Origin: Serratia marcescens
Lineage (GTDB): Bacteria > Pseudomonadota > Gammaproteobacteria > Enterobacterales > Enterobacteriaceae
Assembly: GCF_029846115.1 (NCBI RefSeq)
Contig: NZ_JARVZZ010000001.1
Location: 3,782,001 to 3,846,000, forward strand
DNA: 64,000 nt
Direction: 5' to 3'
Shown here: positions 40,934 through 50,716 of the stretch, one piece after another
Layout of the letters: the number at the start of each line of letters is the position of its first letter
How positions within the stretch are numbered: position 1 is the first letter of the stretch
Program-made: the position numbers and the translations under genes
Notes under the pieces: generated by a model
What the model saw: only the letters and a program-made list of their open reading frames with translations
Databases searched by the model: none
Told to the model about the DNA's origin: nothing

Positions 40934-41635
40934 TTACTCGCGGCCCGGCAGTTTTTTCCAGGTGACTTCATTGCGCAAATAGGTCGGCTCAGCGTTTTCT
41001 ACCGCCACTGCCAACCCCTGTTGCCAGGCGTGCAGCGCCAGCGGCAGCATGTCTTGCGCTTGCGGCAACAGCATCTGCCCGTCACGCACGCTCAGCGTAG
41101 AACCCTTGACCAGATCGGGATAGGTTTGCCAGCCGGTGCCGACGTGGGCCCATTCGCCCTGCAGGCGCTGCGCACGCTCCAGCGCCTGCGCCGGCGACAG
41201 CACCGCCTCGCCTTCGCTTTCCAACCAGTTGCCGTCCACCTGGCGTTCGAACTGCCCCCAGTAGACCTCGCCCATGCGCGCATCGATCGCCGCCAGCACG
41301 CGCTCTGCACCGCTGACGCGCCAAGCGCCCTGCGCCATGGTTCGCAGCGTGGAAACGCCAATCATCGGCAGATCGGCGCCCAGCGCCAGGCCCTGAGCGA
41401 TGCCGATGCCGATGCGCACCCCGGTAAAGCTGCCGGGGCCGCGACCGAAGGCCAGCGCATCGAGCTGGTTGAGCGCCAGACCGGATTCCGCCAGCACCTG
41501 CTGCACCATAGGTAAAATACGTTGCGTATGCTCGCGTGGGCACAGCTCAAACAGGGCGTGGATTTCGCCTTGATTCCAGACGGCGACGGAACAGGCTTCC
41601 GTCGCGGTATCGATCGCTAAAATTCGCGTGGACAT
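40934..41635 (-). CDS. tsaB: tRNA t6A biosynthesis protein TsaB
   Basis: A 233-residue protein starting [20 protein letters not shown], with [20 protein letters not shown]. It partners TsaD, TsaE and TsaC in making threonylcarbamoyladenosine on ANN-decoding tRNAs. It lies between yoaA and yeaY as in E. coli. Confidence 0.96.
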   Translation of the reverse strand: MSTRILAIDTATEACSVAVWNQGEIHALFELCPREHTQRILPMVQQVLAESGLALNQLDALAFGRGPGSFTGVRIGIGIAQGLALGADLPMIGVSTLRTMAQGAWRVSGAERVLAAIDARMGEVYWGQFERQVDGNWLESEGEAVLSPAQALERAQRLQGEWAHVGTGWQTYPDLVKGSTLSVRDGQMLLPQAQDMLPLALHAWQQGLAVAVENAEPTYLRNEVTWKKLPGRE

Positions 41636-41714
41636 GCCAACCTCTGGCGGGAATAAAACTGGGTTTTTCATACAGGGCGCGCATTGTAGCACAGCCCCGT
41701 AAGCCCTTCATCTT

Positions 41715-43631
41715 TCACGTGGCCGACGTATCGGCGGCCTGCAGGAAGGCGATGGCCTGCTTCAGATCGCGGGTGCGCGGCGTGGGCGGCAGGCTATTGA
41801 GGAACACCTCGCCGTAAGGCCGCATCACCAGACGATTATCGCAAATCACCAACACGCCGCGGTCGTCGGTATCGCGGATCAAGCGGCCGACGCCCTGTTT
41901 CAGGGTGATGACCGCATCCGGCAACTGCACATCATTGAACGGATCGCCGCCGCGCAGGCGGCAATCTTCAATGCGCGCCTTCAGCAACGGATCGTCCGGT
42001 GACGTAAACGGCAGTTTATCGATGATGACGCAGGACAGCGCATCGCCGCGCACGTCCACCCCTTCCCAGAAGCTGCTGGTCGCCACCAGCAGCGCGTTAC
42101 CGGCGGCGACGAACTGCGCGAGCAGCTGCCCTTTGCTGGTTTCCCCTTGCAATAGCACCGGCAGCGTCATCGTGGCGCGGAACTCTTCCGCCAACTCTCG
42201 CATCATCTGGTGTGAGGTGCATAAGAAGAAGCAGCGGCCGTTGTTGGCTTCGATTAATGGCCGCAGCATGCGCGCCAGCTGGCGCGCCCCGCCGCGCTGG
42301 TTCGGCGAAGGCAAAAAGCGCGGCACACACAGCAACGCCTGTTTGGCATAGTCGAACGGGCTCGGCAACAGCAGCGTTTTGGCCTTGGTCAGCCCCAGCC
42401 GTTCGGTGAAGTGGCCCAACTGATCGTTGACCGACAGCGTGGCCGAGGTAAAGATCCAACTGCCCGGCTTGTCGTCCAGCATTTCGCGGAACCGATCGGC
42501 CACCGTCAGCGGCGTCAGCGCCAGCACGAAGTGACGCGAGTTGCATTCATACCAATAGCTGTAGCCCGGCTCCGTCACCGCCTTCAGCCGTTTGAGCCGC
42601 GCGCGGTACAGCGTGGCGCGCTCAAAGGCGGCATCCAACAGCGCCGAACGCCCCAGCGACAGCTTCATCACGTCATAACACAGCTCCAGCGCATCATCGA
42701 GCAGCAACAGAGCGCGCTGCACGTTGGGTTCGCCGAGCACGTCACGCAGATTGCCGCGAAAACCCGGTTCCCCCAGGTTCAGGCGAAAATCTTGCGTACT
42801 CAGGCTGAGACGGTCGGCGCTTTTTTGCAGTTGAGCGGAGTCGCGCACCTCGGTGCGGTAGGCGATGGTGATGTCCTTCGCCAGATCCAACAGTTGGCGG
42901 CTGGTGAGCTGCTGGCCGAAATACTGGCTGGCGATGTCGGGGATTTGGTGCGCCTCGTCGAAAATCATCACCTCGGCTTCCGGGATCAACTCAGCGAAAC
43001 CACCCTCTTTCACCACCATATCTGCCAGGAACAGGTGATGGTTCACCACCACCACATCCGCATCCATCGCACGGCGGCGCGCCTTGACCACGAAGCAATC
43101 CTGATACAGCGGGCAGTCGCTGCCCAGGCAGTTGTCATTGGTGCTGGTCACCAATGGCCAGACGAAGCTGTCTTCCGCCACTTCGCTGCAGGTGCTGATA
43201 TCGCCCTCTTTGGTCTGCGACGACCACTTGCGCAGCTGCACCAGATCGATCAGCGTCTGCCCCGCCAGCTCCCCGCCGGCCATCGACTGCTGCTCCAGCC
43301 GCTCGAGACACAAATAGTTGGAGCGCCCCTTCAGCAGCGCCAGCTTGCCTTTGTACTTCAACGCCTTGGCGACGGTGGGCAGATCGCGCGCATACAGCTG
43401 ATCTTGCAGCGCTTTCGAACCGGTAGAGATGATCACTTTGCGATCGGCGCGCAGCGCCGGCGCCAGATAAGCGAAGGTTTTGCCGGTGCCGGTACCGGCT
43501 TCCACCACCAGCTCCTGCTTGAAATTGATCGCCTCGGTGACGGCTTGCGCCATCTGCCGTTGCGGCTCACGCGGTTTGAATCCCTTGATAGCCTGCGCCA
43601 AGGCGCCGTCTGTTGCAAAATCGTCTGTCAC
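41715..43631 (-). CDS. yoaA: DinG-family ATP-dependent helicase YoaA
   Basis: A 638-residue XPD/DinG-like helicase. Walker A VVEAGTGTGKTFAY (about 39-52), FeS-cluster cysteines (YLCLERLE; NDNCLGSDCPLYQDC), DEAH box MIFDEAHQIPD, and motif VI GVGRLIRDTDDRGV. In E. coli YoaA works with the HolC clamp-loader subunit in repair of stalled forks. Confidence 0.95.
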   Translation of the reverse strand: MTDDFATDGALAQAIKGFKPREPQRQMAQAVTEAINFKQELVVEAGTGTGKTFAYLAPALRADRKVIISTGSKALQDQLYARDLPTVAKALKYKGKLALLKGRSNYLCLERLEQQSMAGGELAGQTLIDLVQLRKWSSQTKEGDISTCSEVAEDSFVWPLVTSTNDNCLGSDCPLYQDCFVVKARRRAMDADVVVVNHHLFLADMVVKEGGFAELIPEAEVMIFDEAHQIPDIASQYFGQQLTSRQLLDLAKDITIAYRTEVRDSAQLQKSADRLSLSTQDFRLNLGEPGFRGNLRDVLGEPNVQRALLLLDDALELCYDVMKLSLGRSALLDAAFERATLYRARLKRLKAVTEPGYSYWYECNSRHFVLALTPLTVADRFREMLDDKPGSWIFTSATLSVNDQLGHFTERLGLTKAKTLLLPSPFDYAKQALLCVPRFLPSPNQRGGARQLARMLRPLIEANNGRCFFLCTSHQMMRELAEEFRATMTLPVLLQGETSKGQLLAQFVAAGNALLVATSSFWEGVDVRGDALSCVIIDKLPFTSPDDPLLKARIEDCRLRGGDPFNDVQLPDAVITLKQGVGRLIRDTDDRGVLVICDNRLVMRPYGEVFLNSLPPTPRTRDLKQAIAFLQAADTSAT

Positions 43632-43764
43632 GCTGTCTCTCTGCCGGTGTCATTCAGCGGTGATTATGCCAAGCCTGCCGCCCGGCTACCACCCACTTTA
43701 TCGCCGCGCTTTTTCATCGTCGGCTGTGCTACCCTTAGCGCGACTATGATATGGAGATAAGCAA

Positions 43765-44109
43765 ATGAATATCGAAAGAATTGATCCCGATCAGCGCTGG
43801 TCCGAAGCCGTAGTGCACAACGAGACCGTTTACTACACCAGCGTGCCGGAAAACCTGGATGACGACGCGACCGCGCAGACCGCCAACGCCCTCGCCGCCA
43901 TCGACGTCCTGCTGGCGCGTGTCGGTTCGGATAAAAGCCGTATTCTGGATGCCACCATTTTCCTGGCCAACAGCGCCGACTTCGCCGCGATGAACGCCGC
44001 CTGGGACGCCTGGGTGGTCGCCGGCAGCGCGCCGGTGCGCTGCACCGTGCAGGCGCAGTTGATGAATCCGAAGTACAAGGTGGAAATCAAAATCATCGCC
44101 GCGCTGTAA
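43765..44109 (+). CDS. yoaB: RidA/YoaB family protein
   Basis: A 114-residue RidA-fold protein (MNIERIDPDQRWSEAVVHNE; ILDATIFLANSADFAAMNAA; RCTVQAQL with the conserved Arg). RidA proteins hydrolyse reactive enamines/imines; this subgroup is less studied. Divergent from yoaA. Confidence 0.92.
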   Translation: MNIERIDPDQRWSEAVVHNETVYYTSVPENLDDDATAQTANALAAIDVLLARVGSDKSRILDATIFLANSADFAAMNAAWDAWVVAGSAPVRCTVQAQLMNPKYKVEIKIIAAL

Positions 44110-44128
44110 GCCTGAGCGCAGACGAAAA

Positions 44129-44161
44129 AAAACCGCAGACGGCGACGCCTGCGGTTTTTTA
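44129..44161. terminator. Bidirectional terminator between yoaB and mdtI
   Basis: AACCGCAG and CTGCGGTT pair, with A-run on the left and TTTTTTATT on the right, so it can end both convergent transcripts. Confidence 0.85.
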
Positions 44162-44171
44162 TTGCCCGCTA

Positions 44172-44501
44172 TCAGGACAGTTTGAGGATCACCATCCCCG
44201 TCAGCAGCAGCGCCAGGCCAATCCAGCCTTTGGCGTTCAGCCGCTGGCCGAACATGATCCAGCCTGCGGCGATGGTGGCGGCGATACCGAAACCGCCCCA
44301 CAGTGCATAAGCGATCGACAGATCGATGCCCTTCACCGCCTGTGCCAGGGCGCTGAACGCGCCGAGCACCGACAGCAGCGACAACAGCCCCAGCCAAACT
44401 TTACGGAAGCCGTCCGACATCTTCAGGAAGATGTTGGCGATAATTTCCAGCACGATCGCCAGTCCCAGGAACCCAATGTGGTACAACTCAAACTGTTGCA
44501 T
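44172..44501 (-). CDS. mdtI: Spermidine export SMR protein MdtI
   Basis: A 109-residue four-helix small multidrug resistance protein, same length as E. coli MdtI ([40 protein letters not shown]). Functions with MdtJ as a heteromer. The ATG at 44501 matches the E. coli start; it overlaps mdtJ by 14 bases. Confidence 0.95.
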   Translation of the reverse strand: MQQFELYHIGFLGLAIVLEIIANIFLKMSDGFRKVWLGLLSLLSVLGAFSALAQAVKGIDLSIAYALWGGFGIAATIAAGWIMFGQRLNAKGWIGLALLLTGMVILKLS

Positions 44502-44856
44502 GGTTGTCACCTCGCGGGCTGACCTGTTTTCGCTCTTTGCGGGTGCCGGATTTCACCAGCATGATGCCGGCGATCAGCGTCGCCAGGCCCAGCACCTTCA
44601 GCGCCGAGATCGGCTCGTCGAACCACAGCACGCTGAACAGGGTAATGAACAGAATGCCGATGCCTTCCCACAGCGCATAAGCTACGCCCAGCGCCACGCG
44701 TTTTACCGCCACCGACAGCAACACATAAGACGCGGTGATCATCACGTACATCACGATGTGCCCGATCATGCCGCCATTGACGCTGGCGTATTTCATCGAC
44801 AAGGTGCCGATGATTTCGGTCATGATGGCCAAGCCTAAAAAGATCCAATAAATCAT
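44488..44856 (-). CDS. mdtJ: Spermidine export SMR protein MdtJ
   Basis: A 122-residue SMR protein ([20 protein letters not shown], with the conserved Glu14) with a polar C-terminal tail. Together with MdtI exports spermidine in E. coli. First gene of mdtJI; a leader of nearly 300 bases with a small upstream ORF precedes it. Confidence 0.95.
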   Translation of the reverse strand: MIYWIFLGLAIMTEIIGTLSMKYASVNGGMIGHIVMYVMITASYVLLSVAVKRVALGVAYALWEGIGILFITLFSVLWFDEPISALKVLGLATLIAGIMLVKSGTRKERKQVSPRGDNHATV

Positions 44857-45056
44857 AATTTTTCTCCCAAACGGCGAATAACGCGCGCCAAGGCATATTT
44901 ATCCCGATTTATCTCGTCGAACGGCCGCAGTGCGGCGCGCAAGACGCAGAGATCCCTGGGGATAAACTGACCCAAACGCAAAAAGAATGTTTGCCCGGCT
45001 GAACGGTAGCGTGAAGGCCTAAGCCCGCCACCCGCACCGGTTAAGGGAGAAAGACG
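44857..45056 (-). promoter_or_regulatory. mdtJI mRNA leader between upstream ORF and mdtJ
   Basis: About 200 bases without a gene, rich in possible stems (for example GGTGCGGGTGGCGGGC and GCGCGCCGCACTGCGGCC on the minus strand). In E. coli the mdtJI leader responds to spermidine through an upstream ORF; this leader has the same layout. Inferred. Confidence 0.45.
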
Positions 45057-45155
45057 CTATAGCTCGCTGCACCAGTGATGCTCACTGGCAAGGATCGCAG
45101 ACAGGAAGAGTTGGCACGTAGAGGTTCTGAGGGTAGTTCCGTTAATAGTCATCAT
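45057..45155 (-). CDS. Candidate upstream ORF (MdtU-like) of mdtJI
   Basis: A 32-codon frame starting MMTINGTTLRTSTCQLFLSA and ending with EHHWCSEL. It ends 200 bases before mdtJ on the same strand. E. coli has a 34-residue upstream ORF, mdtU, that couples mdtJI expression to spermidine; size and place agree, but sequence similarity was not checked. A weak AGAGAA site precedes it. Confidence 0.45.
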   Translation of the reverse strand: MMTINGTTLRTSTCQLFLSAILASEHHWCSEL

Positions 45156-45328
45156 AATAGTTCTCTATTATCAGCCGCACACCGTGCGATTTGCCCAATA
45201 TCCTCATAAAAGTAAAATTTTTGACTGAGATATTTTTACCACAGCCAAAATAAGAAAGCAAACTGCCGTTTTCATAAAAAGCGGAAAAAAATGGGTTAAA
45301 AATAAGAAAGTTAATCACGATAAAAATC

Positions 45329-45356
45329 AAAAAAGGCTCAACGAAGCGTTGAGCCT
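45329..45356 (-). terminator. eda terminator
   Basis: On the minus strand GGCTCAACG-CTT-CGTTGAGCC, a perfect 9-bp stem, is followed by TTTTTTG and more T-rich sequence. It starts about 50 bases past the eda stop. Confidence 0.88.
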
Positions 45357-45407
45357 TGCGATATTCGCGGGTGCGCAAATAAGCGCCAACATCAGGCGCG
45401 GCGCGGG

Positions 45408-46049
45408 TTACAACGCGGCGCCGCTGACGGCGCTGCGCGCCAGTTCAGTGATGCGCGCATAGTCGCCGCTTTCGAGCGCATCCGCCGGCACCAGCCAGGA
45501 ACCGCCGATACAAAGCACGCTTTTCAGCGCCAGATAGTCGCGGTAGTTGTTCGGCGTAATGCCGCCGGTCGGGCAAAAACGCACCTGCGGGAACGGGCCG
45601 CCGATCGCTTGCAGTGCCTTCACGCCGCCGTTGGCTTCCGCCGGGAAGAATTTGAATTCGCGCAGGCCGTGATCCATACCCTGCATCAGCTCCGAAACGG
45701 TGCTGATGCCCGGGATCAGCGGGATTGGCCCCGCCGTCGCCGCCTGCAGCAAGGCTTCGGTCAGCCCCGGGCTGATGGCGAACTGCGCCCCCGCCTCGGT
45801 CACCTCCCGCAGCTGCTGCGGATTGATCACCGTACCGGCGCCGATAATGGCCTCCGGCACCTCTTTGGCGATAGCGCGGATAGCCTCCAGCCCGCAGGCG
45901 GTGCGCAGCGTCACCTCCAATACCCGCACGCCGCCGGCAACCAGCGCTTTCGCCAGCGGCACCGCCTGCTCCAGCTTGTTGATCACGATAACAGGCACCA
46001 CCGGTCCCGCCGTCAGGATCTGCTTGGCGCTGGTTTTCCAGTTTTTCAT
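45408..46049 (-). CDS. eda: KDPG/KHG aldolase
   Basis: A 213-residue class I aldolase (E. coli Eda 213). [20 protein letters not shown] holds the active-site Glu, [15 protein letters not shown] the Schiff-base Lys, and [10 protein letters not shown] the phosphate site. It splits 2-keto-3-deoxy-6-phosphogluconate into pyruvate and glyceraldehyde 3-phosphate. Next to zwf but without edd between them. Confidence 0.96.
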   Translation of the reverse strand: MKNWKTSAKQILTAGPVVPVIVINKLEQAVPLAKALVAGGVRVLEVTLRTACGLEAIRAIAKEVPEAIIGAGTVINPQQLREVTEAGAQFAISPGLTEALLQAATAGPIPLIPGISTVSELMQGMDHGLREFKFFPAEANGGVKALQAIGGPFPQVRFCPTGGITPNNYRDYLALKSVLCIGGSWLVPADALESGDYARITELARSAVSGAAL

Positions 46050-46166
46050 CGTTATTTCTCCATTACTCGCGGTTAACAATGGCACGCCCCTGCCACAGGG
46101 CTCCGCGCAAATGCGCGGACGTCCGGCCGTACCGTAAGTGATGTGGCCCACGCGCAGATCGCAGGC

Positions 46167-46196
46167 AAAAAAAAGCCGGCAGACAGGCTGCCGGCA
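46167..46196 (-). terminator. zwf terminator
   Basis: On the minus strand ATGCCGGCAG-CCTG-TCTGCCGGC followed by eight T. It lies 8 bases past the zwf stop and separates it from eda. Confidence 0.88.
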
Positions 46197-46203
46197 TTGC
46201 GCA

Positions 46204-47679
46204 TTACTCGAACTCGTTCCAGGAACGGCCGTCGCGGGTGATCATCGCCACCGAGGCCACCGGCCCCCAGGTGCCCGCCTGATAAGGCTTCGGTGCCTCG
46301 TTGTCGGCTTTCCATGCGTCCATGATGGAGTCGACCCACTTCCAGGCTTCTTCCACTTCATCGCGGCGCACGAACAGCGCCTGAATGCCGCGCATGGTCT
46401 CCAGCAGCAGGCGCTCGTAGGCGTCCGCCACGTGCTCCTGGTTGAAGGTTTCCGAGAAGCTCAGGTCCAGCTTGGTGGTCTGCAGACGGTGCTTGTGATC
46501 CAGCCCCGGCACCTTGTTCAGCACCTGAATTTCGATGCCTTCGTCCGGCTGCAGGCGGATGGTCAGCTTGTTCTGCGGCAGCTGCTGGTAAGAATCGCTG
46601 AACAGGTTAAGCGGCGGGTTTTTGAAGTACACCACCACTTCCGAGCATTTGGTCGGCAGGCGTTTACCGGTACGCAGGTAGAACGGCACCCCGGCCCACT
46701 GCCAGTTGTCGATATCCACGCGGATGGAGACGAAAGTTTCGGTGCTGCTGCTCTTGTTCGCCCCTTCCTCTTCCAGATAACCCGGCACTTTCTTGCCCTG
46801 GACGAAACCGGCGGTGTACTGACCGCGCACGGTGGTTTCCCGTACATTGGTCTGATTGATACGGCGCAGCGAACGCAGTACCTTCACCTTCTCGTCGCGG
46901 ATACGGTCGGTGGTCAGATCCGCCGGCGGCGACATGGCGATCATGGTCAGGATCTGCAGCAGGTGGTTCTGGATCATGTCACGCATCTGGCCGGCCTGGT
47001 CGAAGTAACCCCAGCGTCCTTCGATGCCCACCTCTTCCGCCACGGTGATCTGCACCGAATCGATGGTGCGGTTATCCCAGTTGGAGGCGAACAGCGAGTT
47101 GGCGAAACGCAGCGCCAACAGGTTCAGCACCGTCTCTTTGCCGAGATAGTGGTCGATACGGTAAACCTGGGATTCGTTGAAGTACTCCGCCACCTGATCG
47201 TTGATCACGCGGGAAGACGCCAGATCGGTGCCCAGCGGTTTTTCCATCACCACGCGTGCCGGCTCATGGTTCAGCTTGGCTTCGCCCAACCCTTTGCAGA
47301 TGGCGCCGAAAGTGCTTGGCGGCATGGCGAAGTAGTTGATGGTGGTGCGGTGTTTCTGATCCAGCATTTTACCCAGTTTGGTAAAGTTCTTGCTGTCGTT
47401 GACGTCCAGGTTGCAGAAGTCCAGGCGCGCGCTCAGCGTGGCCCAGAGTTCGTCATCCAGTTTTTCCTTCATGAAGGTGCCAAGCGCTTCCTTGACCACT
47501 TCGGTATAAGCTTTTTTATCCCACTCCGCGCGGCCAACGCCGATGATCCGCGTATCCGGGTGGATGTGTCCGGCTTTCTCTAACTGGTACAGGGAAGGCA
47601 GCAGCTTACGGCGCGCCAAATCACCTTTCGCGCCGAAAATAACCAGGTCACACGCCTGGGCTGTAGAGGTTACCGCCAT
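46204..47679 (-). CDS. zwf: Glucose-6-phosphate 1-dehydrogenase
   Basis: A 491-residue enzyme (same as E. coli). NADP site [20 protein letters not shown] near the start, active site [20 protein letters not shown] (about 178-197). First step of the pentose phosphate and Entner-Doudoroff routes. The ATG at 47679 ([10 protein letters not shown]) is chosen by length; GAGGAG lies upstream. Confidence 0.97.
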   Translation of the reverse strand: MAVTSTAQACDLVIFGAKGDLARRKLLPSLYQLEKAGHIHPDTRIIGVGRAEWDKKAYTEVVKEALGTFMKEKLDDELWATLSARLDFCNLDVNDSKNFTKLGKMLDQKHRTTINYFAMPPSTFGAICKGLGEAKLNHEPARVVMEKPLGTDLASSRVINDQVAEYFNESQVYRIDHYLGKETVLNLLALRFANSLFASNWDNRTIDSVQITVAEEVGIEGRWGYFDQAGQMRDMIQNHLLQILTMIAMSPPADLTTDRIRDEKVKVLRSLRRINQTNVRETTVRGQYTAGFVQGKKVPGYLEEEGANKSSSTETFVSIRVDIDNWQWAGVPFYLRTGKRLPTKCSEVVVYFKNPPLNLFSDSYQQLPQNKLTIRLQPDEGIEIQVLNKVPGLDHKHRLQTTKLDLSFSETFNQEHVADAYERLLLETMRGIQALFVRRDEVEEAWKWVDSIMDAWKADNEAPKPYQAGTWGPVASVAMITRDGRSWNEFE

Positions 47680-48107
47680 GTTCATCTCCTCGTTGCAGGA
47701 TATTTGTAATTTTCTTACATTACTAATGTACTCTGTTTGACTACGGCCAGCAAACCCGGTGCAAAAGCAGGAAAAAGACCTCAAGATTCCAGTGGTAGCG
47801 CCAATGCGCGCCAGCGCCCTCACAGCGGGCAAAACTGTAACTTTTCGTCTTTTTTGACGCTCTGTTACCATTATGAAAGTTAGACACAGGTCATATTCTG
47901 GTGAAAAAAGCCTGCATACGCCCTGTCGAGACTGCCAACGGTTACCAGCACGTAGTATATTTTCACTAAACCGGCATTGATTTCTCCTTTGTTTGAAATC
48001 GACATACCCTATCGATTCCAGGTTACAGCCGCTCGTTTGGCGTCAGCTTGCACGGCGAACACGGGCGAAATTCGACGCTGTTGCTTGAAAGCCACAGGGA
48101 TAAAACC
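47680..48107. other. zwf-hexR divergent intergenic region
   Basis: A gap of 428 bases holding both promoters and the HexR-like site at 47705-47719. No gene or RNA was recognised in the rest. Confidence 0.6.
47705..47719. promoter_or_regulatory. HexR-like operator upstream of zwf
   Basis: TGTAATTTTCTTACA matches 12 of 15 positions of the HexR consensus TGTAATTAAATTACA as I know it. It lies 25 bases before the zwf start, in a place for repression. Released by KDPG in known HexR systems. Confidence 0.6.
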
Positions 48108-48998
48108 ATGAGTGACTCTCGTTATATGAATACGCTGGACAAAATCCAGAGCCATCTGGAACGCCTGAGCAAATCTGAAAGGAAAGTCGCCGAGGTGATC
48201 CTGGCCTCCCCACAGACCGCCATTCACTCCAGCATTGCCACGCTGGCCCGCATGGCAGACGTCAGCGAACCCACCGTCAACCGTTTTTGCCGCCGCCTTG
48301 ATACCAAAGGCTTTCCCGACTTCAAACTGCATCTCGCCCAAAGCCTGGCTAACGGCACGCCCTACGTAAACCGTAACGTAGAGGAAGACGACAGCGTCGA
48401 TTCCTATACCAGCAAGATCTTCGAATCGGTCATGGCCAGCCTGGATACAGTAAAGGCAAATTTGGATATTGCCGCAATCAATCGTGCGGTTGACCTGCTC
48501 ACCCAGGCAAAAAAGATCTCTTTCTTCGGCCTCGGCGCCTCCGCGGCGGTGGCGCACGACGCGATGAACAAATTTTTCCGCTTCAATATCCCGGTGGTCT
48601 ACTTCGATGACATCGTCATGCAGCGCATGAGCTGCATGAACTCCGGCGAAGGCGACGTGGTGGTGTTGATCTCACACACCGGCCGCACCAAAAATCTGGT
48701 GGAGATGGCCCACCTGGCGCGAGAAAACGACGCCACGGTACTGGCTATCACCTCCCGCGACACCCCGCTCGCCCAAGCGGCGACTCTCGCTTTGCTGCTC
48801 GACGTGCCCGAAGACACCGACGTTTACATGCCGATGGTGTCGCGGATCGCGCAATTAACGCTCATTGACGTGCTCGCCACCGGATTTACCTTGCGCCGAG
48901 GGGCTAAATTCAGAGATAACTTGAAGCGGGTCAAAGAAGCGCTCAAAGAATCGCGCTTTGATAAAGGGGTGGTCATTCCCAACAGTTTTGACTCGTGA
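48108..48998 (+). CDS. hexR: HexR, RpiR-family repressor of sugar metabolism
   Basis: A 296-residue regulator: N-terminal RpiR helix-turn-helix (STLARMADVSEPTVNRFCRR-like segment, residues 41-60 region) and C-terminal SIS domain (AKKISFFGLGASAAVAHDAM; DVVVLISHTGRTKNLVEMAH). Represses zwf, eda-type and other glycolytic genes and senses KDPG. Start at 48108 is preferred (CAGGGAT upstream); E. coli aligns from the later MNTLDKIQ. Confidence 0.94.
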   Translation: MSDSRYMNTLDKIQSHLERLSKSERKVAEVILASPQTAIHSSIATLARMADVSEPTVNRFCRRLDTKGFPDFKLHLAQSLANGTPYVNRNVEEDDSVDSYTSKIFESVMASLDTVKANLDIAAINRAVDLLTQAKKISFFGLGASAAVAHDAMNKFFRFNIPVVYFDDIVMQRMSCMNSGEGDVVVLISHTGRTKNLVEMAHLARENDATVLAITSRDTPLAQAATLALLLDVPEDTDVYMPMVSRIAQLTLIDVLATGFTLRRGAKFRDNLKRVKEALKESRFDKGVVIPNSFDS

Positions 48999-49101
48999 CC
49001 TGACGAAGAAAAAAATCGCCGTTCAACAGACATTTGAATGACGGCATCAGAGGCTGTACCCTGTTAATATGCTCATGCGGGTAACCCGGGTGAAATATCA
49101 G

Positions 49102-49116
49102 TGTTGTAAAATTACA
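49102..49116. promoter_or_regulatory. HexR-like operator upstream of pykA
   Basis: TGTTGTAAAATTACA matches 12 of 15 positions of the HexR consensus, with a perfect AAATTACA half. It lies 73 bases before pykA, between hexR and pykA. Confidence 0.6.
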
Positions 49117-49188
49117 TTTCACGCCTGGTTTCGTTATCCGACGTTATCGCAACACCAATATTTGCTTCACCAGTCAACGGAGTAATAC

Positions 49189-50631
49189 ATGTCCAGACGG
49201 CTCAGAAGAACCAAAATCGTTACCACCCTGGGTCCGGCTACAGACCGCGACAATAATCTGGAAAAGATCATTGCCGCCGGCGCCAACGTAGTTCGGCTTA
49301 ACTTCTCCCACGGCAGCCCGGAAGATCACCAGGCTCGCGCTGACAAAGTGCGCGAAATCGCCGCCAAGCTGGGACGTCACGTCGCTATCCTCGGCGATCT
49401 GCAAGGGCCGAAAATCCGCGTTTCCACCTTCAAGGAAGGCAAAATCTTCCTCAACGTGGGCGATAAATTCCTGCTGGACGCCAACCTGTCAAAAGGCGAA
49501 GGCGATAAAGAAAAAGTCGGTATCGACTACAAAGGCCTGCCTGCCGACGTGGTGCCGGGCGATGTCCTGCTGCTCGACGACGGCCGCGTTCAGTTGAAAG
49601 TGCTCGAAGTTCAGGGCATGAAAGTGTTTACCGAAGTCACCGTCGGCGGCCCGCTGTCCAACAACAAGGGCATCAACAAGCTCGGCGGCGGCCTGTCGGC
49701 CGAAGCGCTGACCGAGAAAGACAAGGCAGACATCGTGACCGCCGCCAAGATTGGCGTCGACTACCTGGCGGTCTCCTTCCCGCGTACCGGTGAAGACCTG
49801 AACTATGCTCGCCGCCTGGCGCGCGACGCCGGCTGCAACGCCAAGATCGTGTCCAAGGTTGAGCGCGCCGAAGCAGTCTGCAGCGACGAAGCGATGGACG
49901 ACATTATTCTGGCCTCCGACGTGGTGATGGTTGCTCGTGGCGACCTCGGCGTCGAAATCGGCGATCCGGAACTGGTCGGCATTCAGAAGAAACTGATCCG
50001 CCGCGCCCGCACCCTGAACCGCGCGGTGATCACCGCGACCCAGATGATGGAGTCGATGATCACCAACCCGATGCCGACCCGCGCCGAAGTCATGGACGTG
50101 GCCAACGCCGTGCTGGACGGCACCGACGCCGTTATGCTGTCGGCGGAAACCGCCGCCGGCCAATACCCGGCGGAAACCGTGGCGGCGATGGCGCGTGTTT
50201 GTCTGGGCGCCGAGAAAATCCCAAGCATCAACGTTTCCAAACACCGTCTGGACGTGCAATTCGACAACATCGAAGAGGCGATCGCCATGTCTTCGATGTA
50301 TGCCGCCAACCACCTGAAAGGCGTTACCGCACTGATCGCCATGACCGAATCCGGCCGCACCGCGCTGATGATGTCGCGCATCAGCTCCGGCCTGCCGATC
50401 TTCGCCATGTCGCGCCATGAGCACACGCTGAACCTGACCGCGCTGTATCGCGGCGTGACGCCGGTGTATTTCGACAGCCACAAAGACGGCGTGATCGCCG
50501 CCAATGAAGCCGTCAATCGCCTGCGCGACAAAGGCTTCCTGGTCTCCGGCGATCTGGTGATCGTCACCCAGGGCGACGTGATGGAAACCGTCGGCACCAC
50601 CAATACCAGCCGTATCCTGCGCGTCGAGTAA
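49189..50631 (+). CDS. pykA: Pyruvate kinase II
   Basis: A 480-residue enzyme (E. coli PykA 480). [20 protein letters not shown] start, [20 protein letters not shown], catalytic [20 protein letters not shown] and [15 protein letters not shown]. Converts phosphoenolpyruvate to pyruvate. Downstream of hexR on the same strand, as in E. coli. Confidence 0.98.
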   Translation: MSRRLRRTKIVTTLGPATDRDNNLEKIIAAGANVVRLNFSHGSPEDHQARADKVREIAAKLGRHVAILGDLQGPKIRVSTFKEGKIFLNVGDKFLLDANLSKGEGDKEKVGIDYKGLPADVVPGDVLLLDDGRVQLKVLEVQGMKVFTEVTVGGPLSNNKGINKLGGGLSAEALTEKDKADIVTAAKIGVDYLAVSFPRTGEDLNYARRLARDAGCNAKIVSKVERAEAVCSDEAMDDIILASDVVMVARGDLGVEIGDPELVGIQKKLIRRARTLNRAVITATQMMESMITNPMPTRAEVMDVANAVLDGTDAVMLSAETAAGQYPAETVAAMARVCLGAEKIPSINVSKHRLDVQFDNIEEAIAMSSMYAANHLKGVTALIAMTESGRTALMMSRISSGLPIFAMSRHEHTLNLTALYRGVTPVYFDSHKDGVIAANEAVNRLRDKGFLVSGDLVIVTQGDVMETVGTTNTSRILRVE

Positions 50632-50647
50632 TTCACGCCGCAGACGA

Positions 50648-50683
50648 AATGCCGGCCGGCTCTCGCAGGCCGGCATTTTTTTT
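50648..50683 (+). terminator. pykA terminator
   Basis: AATGCCGGCC and GGCCGGCATT form a 10-bp stem followed by TTTTTTT. Confidence 0.9.
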
Positions 50684-50716
50684 GCCCTGACACCGCCATA
50701 AACGACGGAGAACGCC

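Noticed and set aside
45142..45378. 78-codon AT-rich frame between mdtJ and eda
   Set aside because: It overlaps the upstream-ORF candidate in another frame and the eda terminator, and has no family resemblance.
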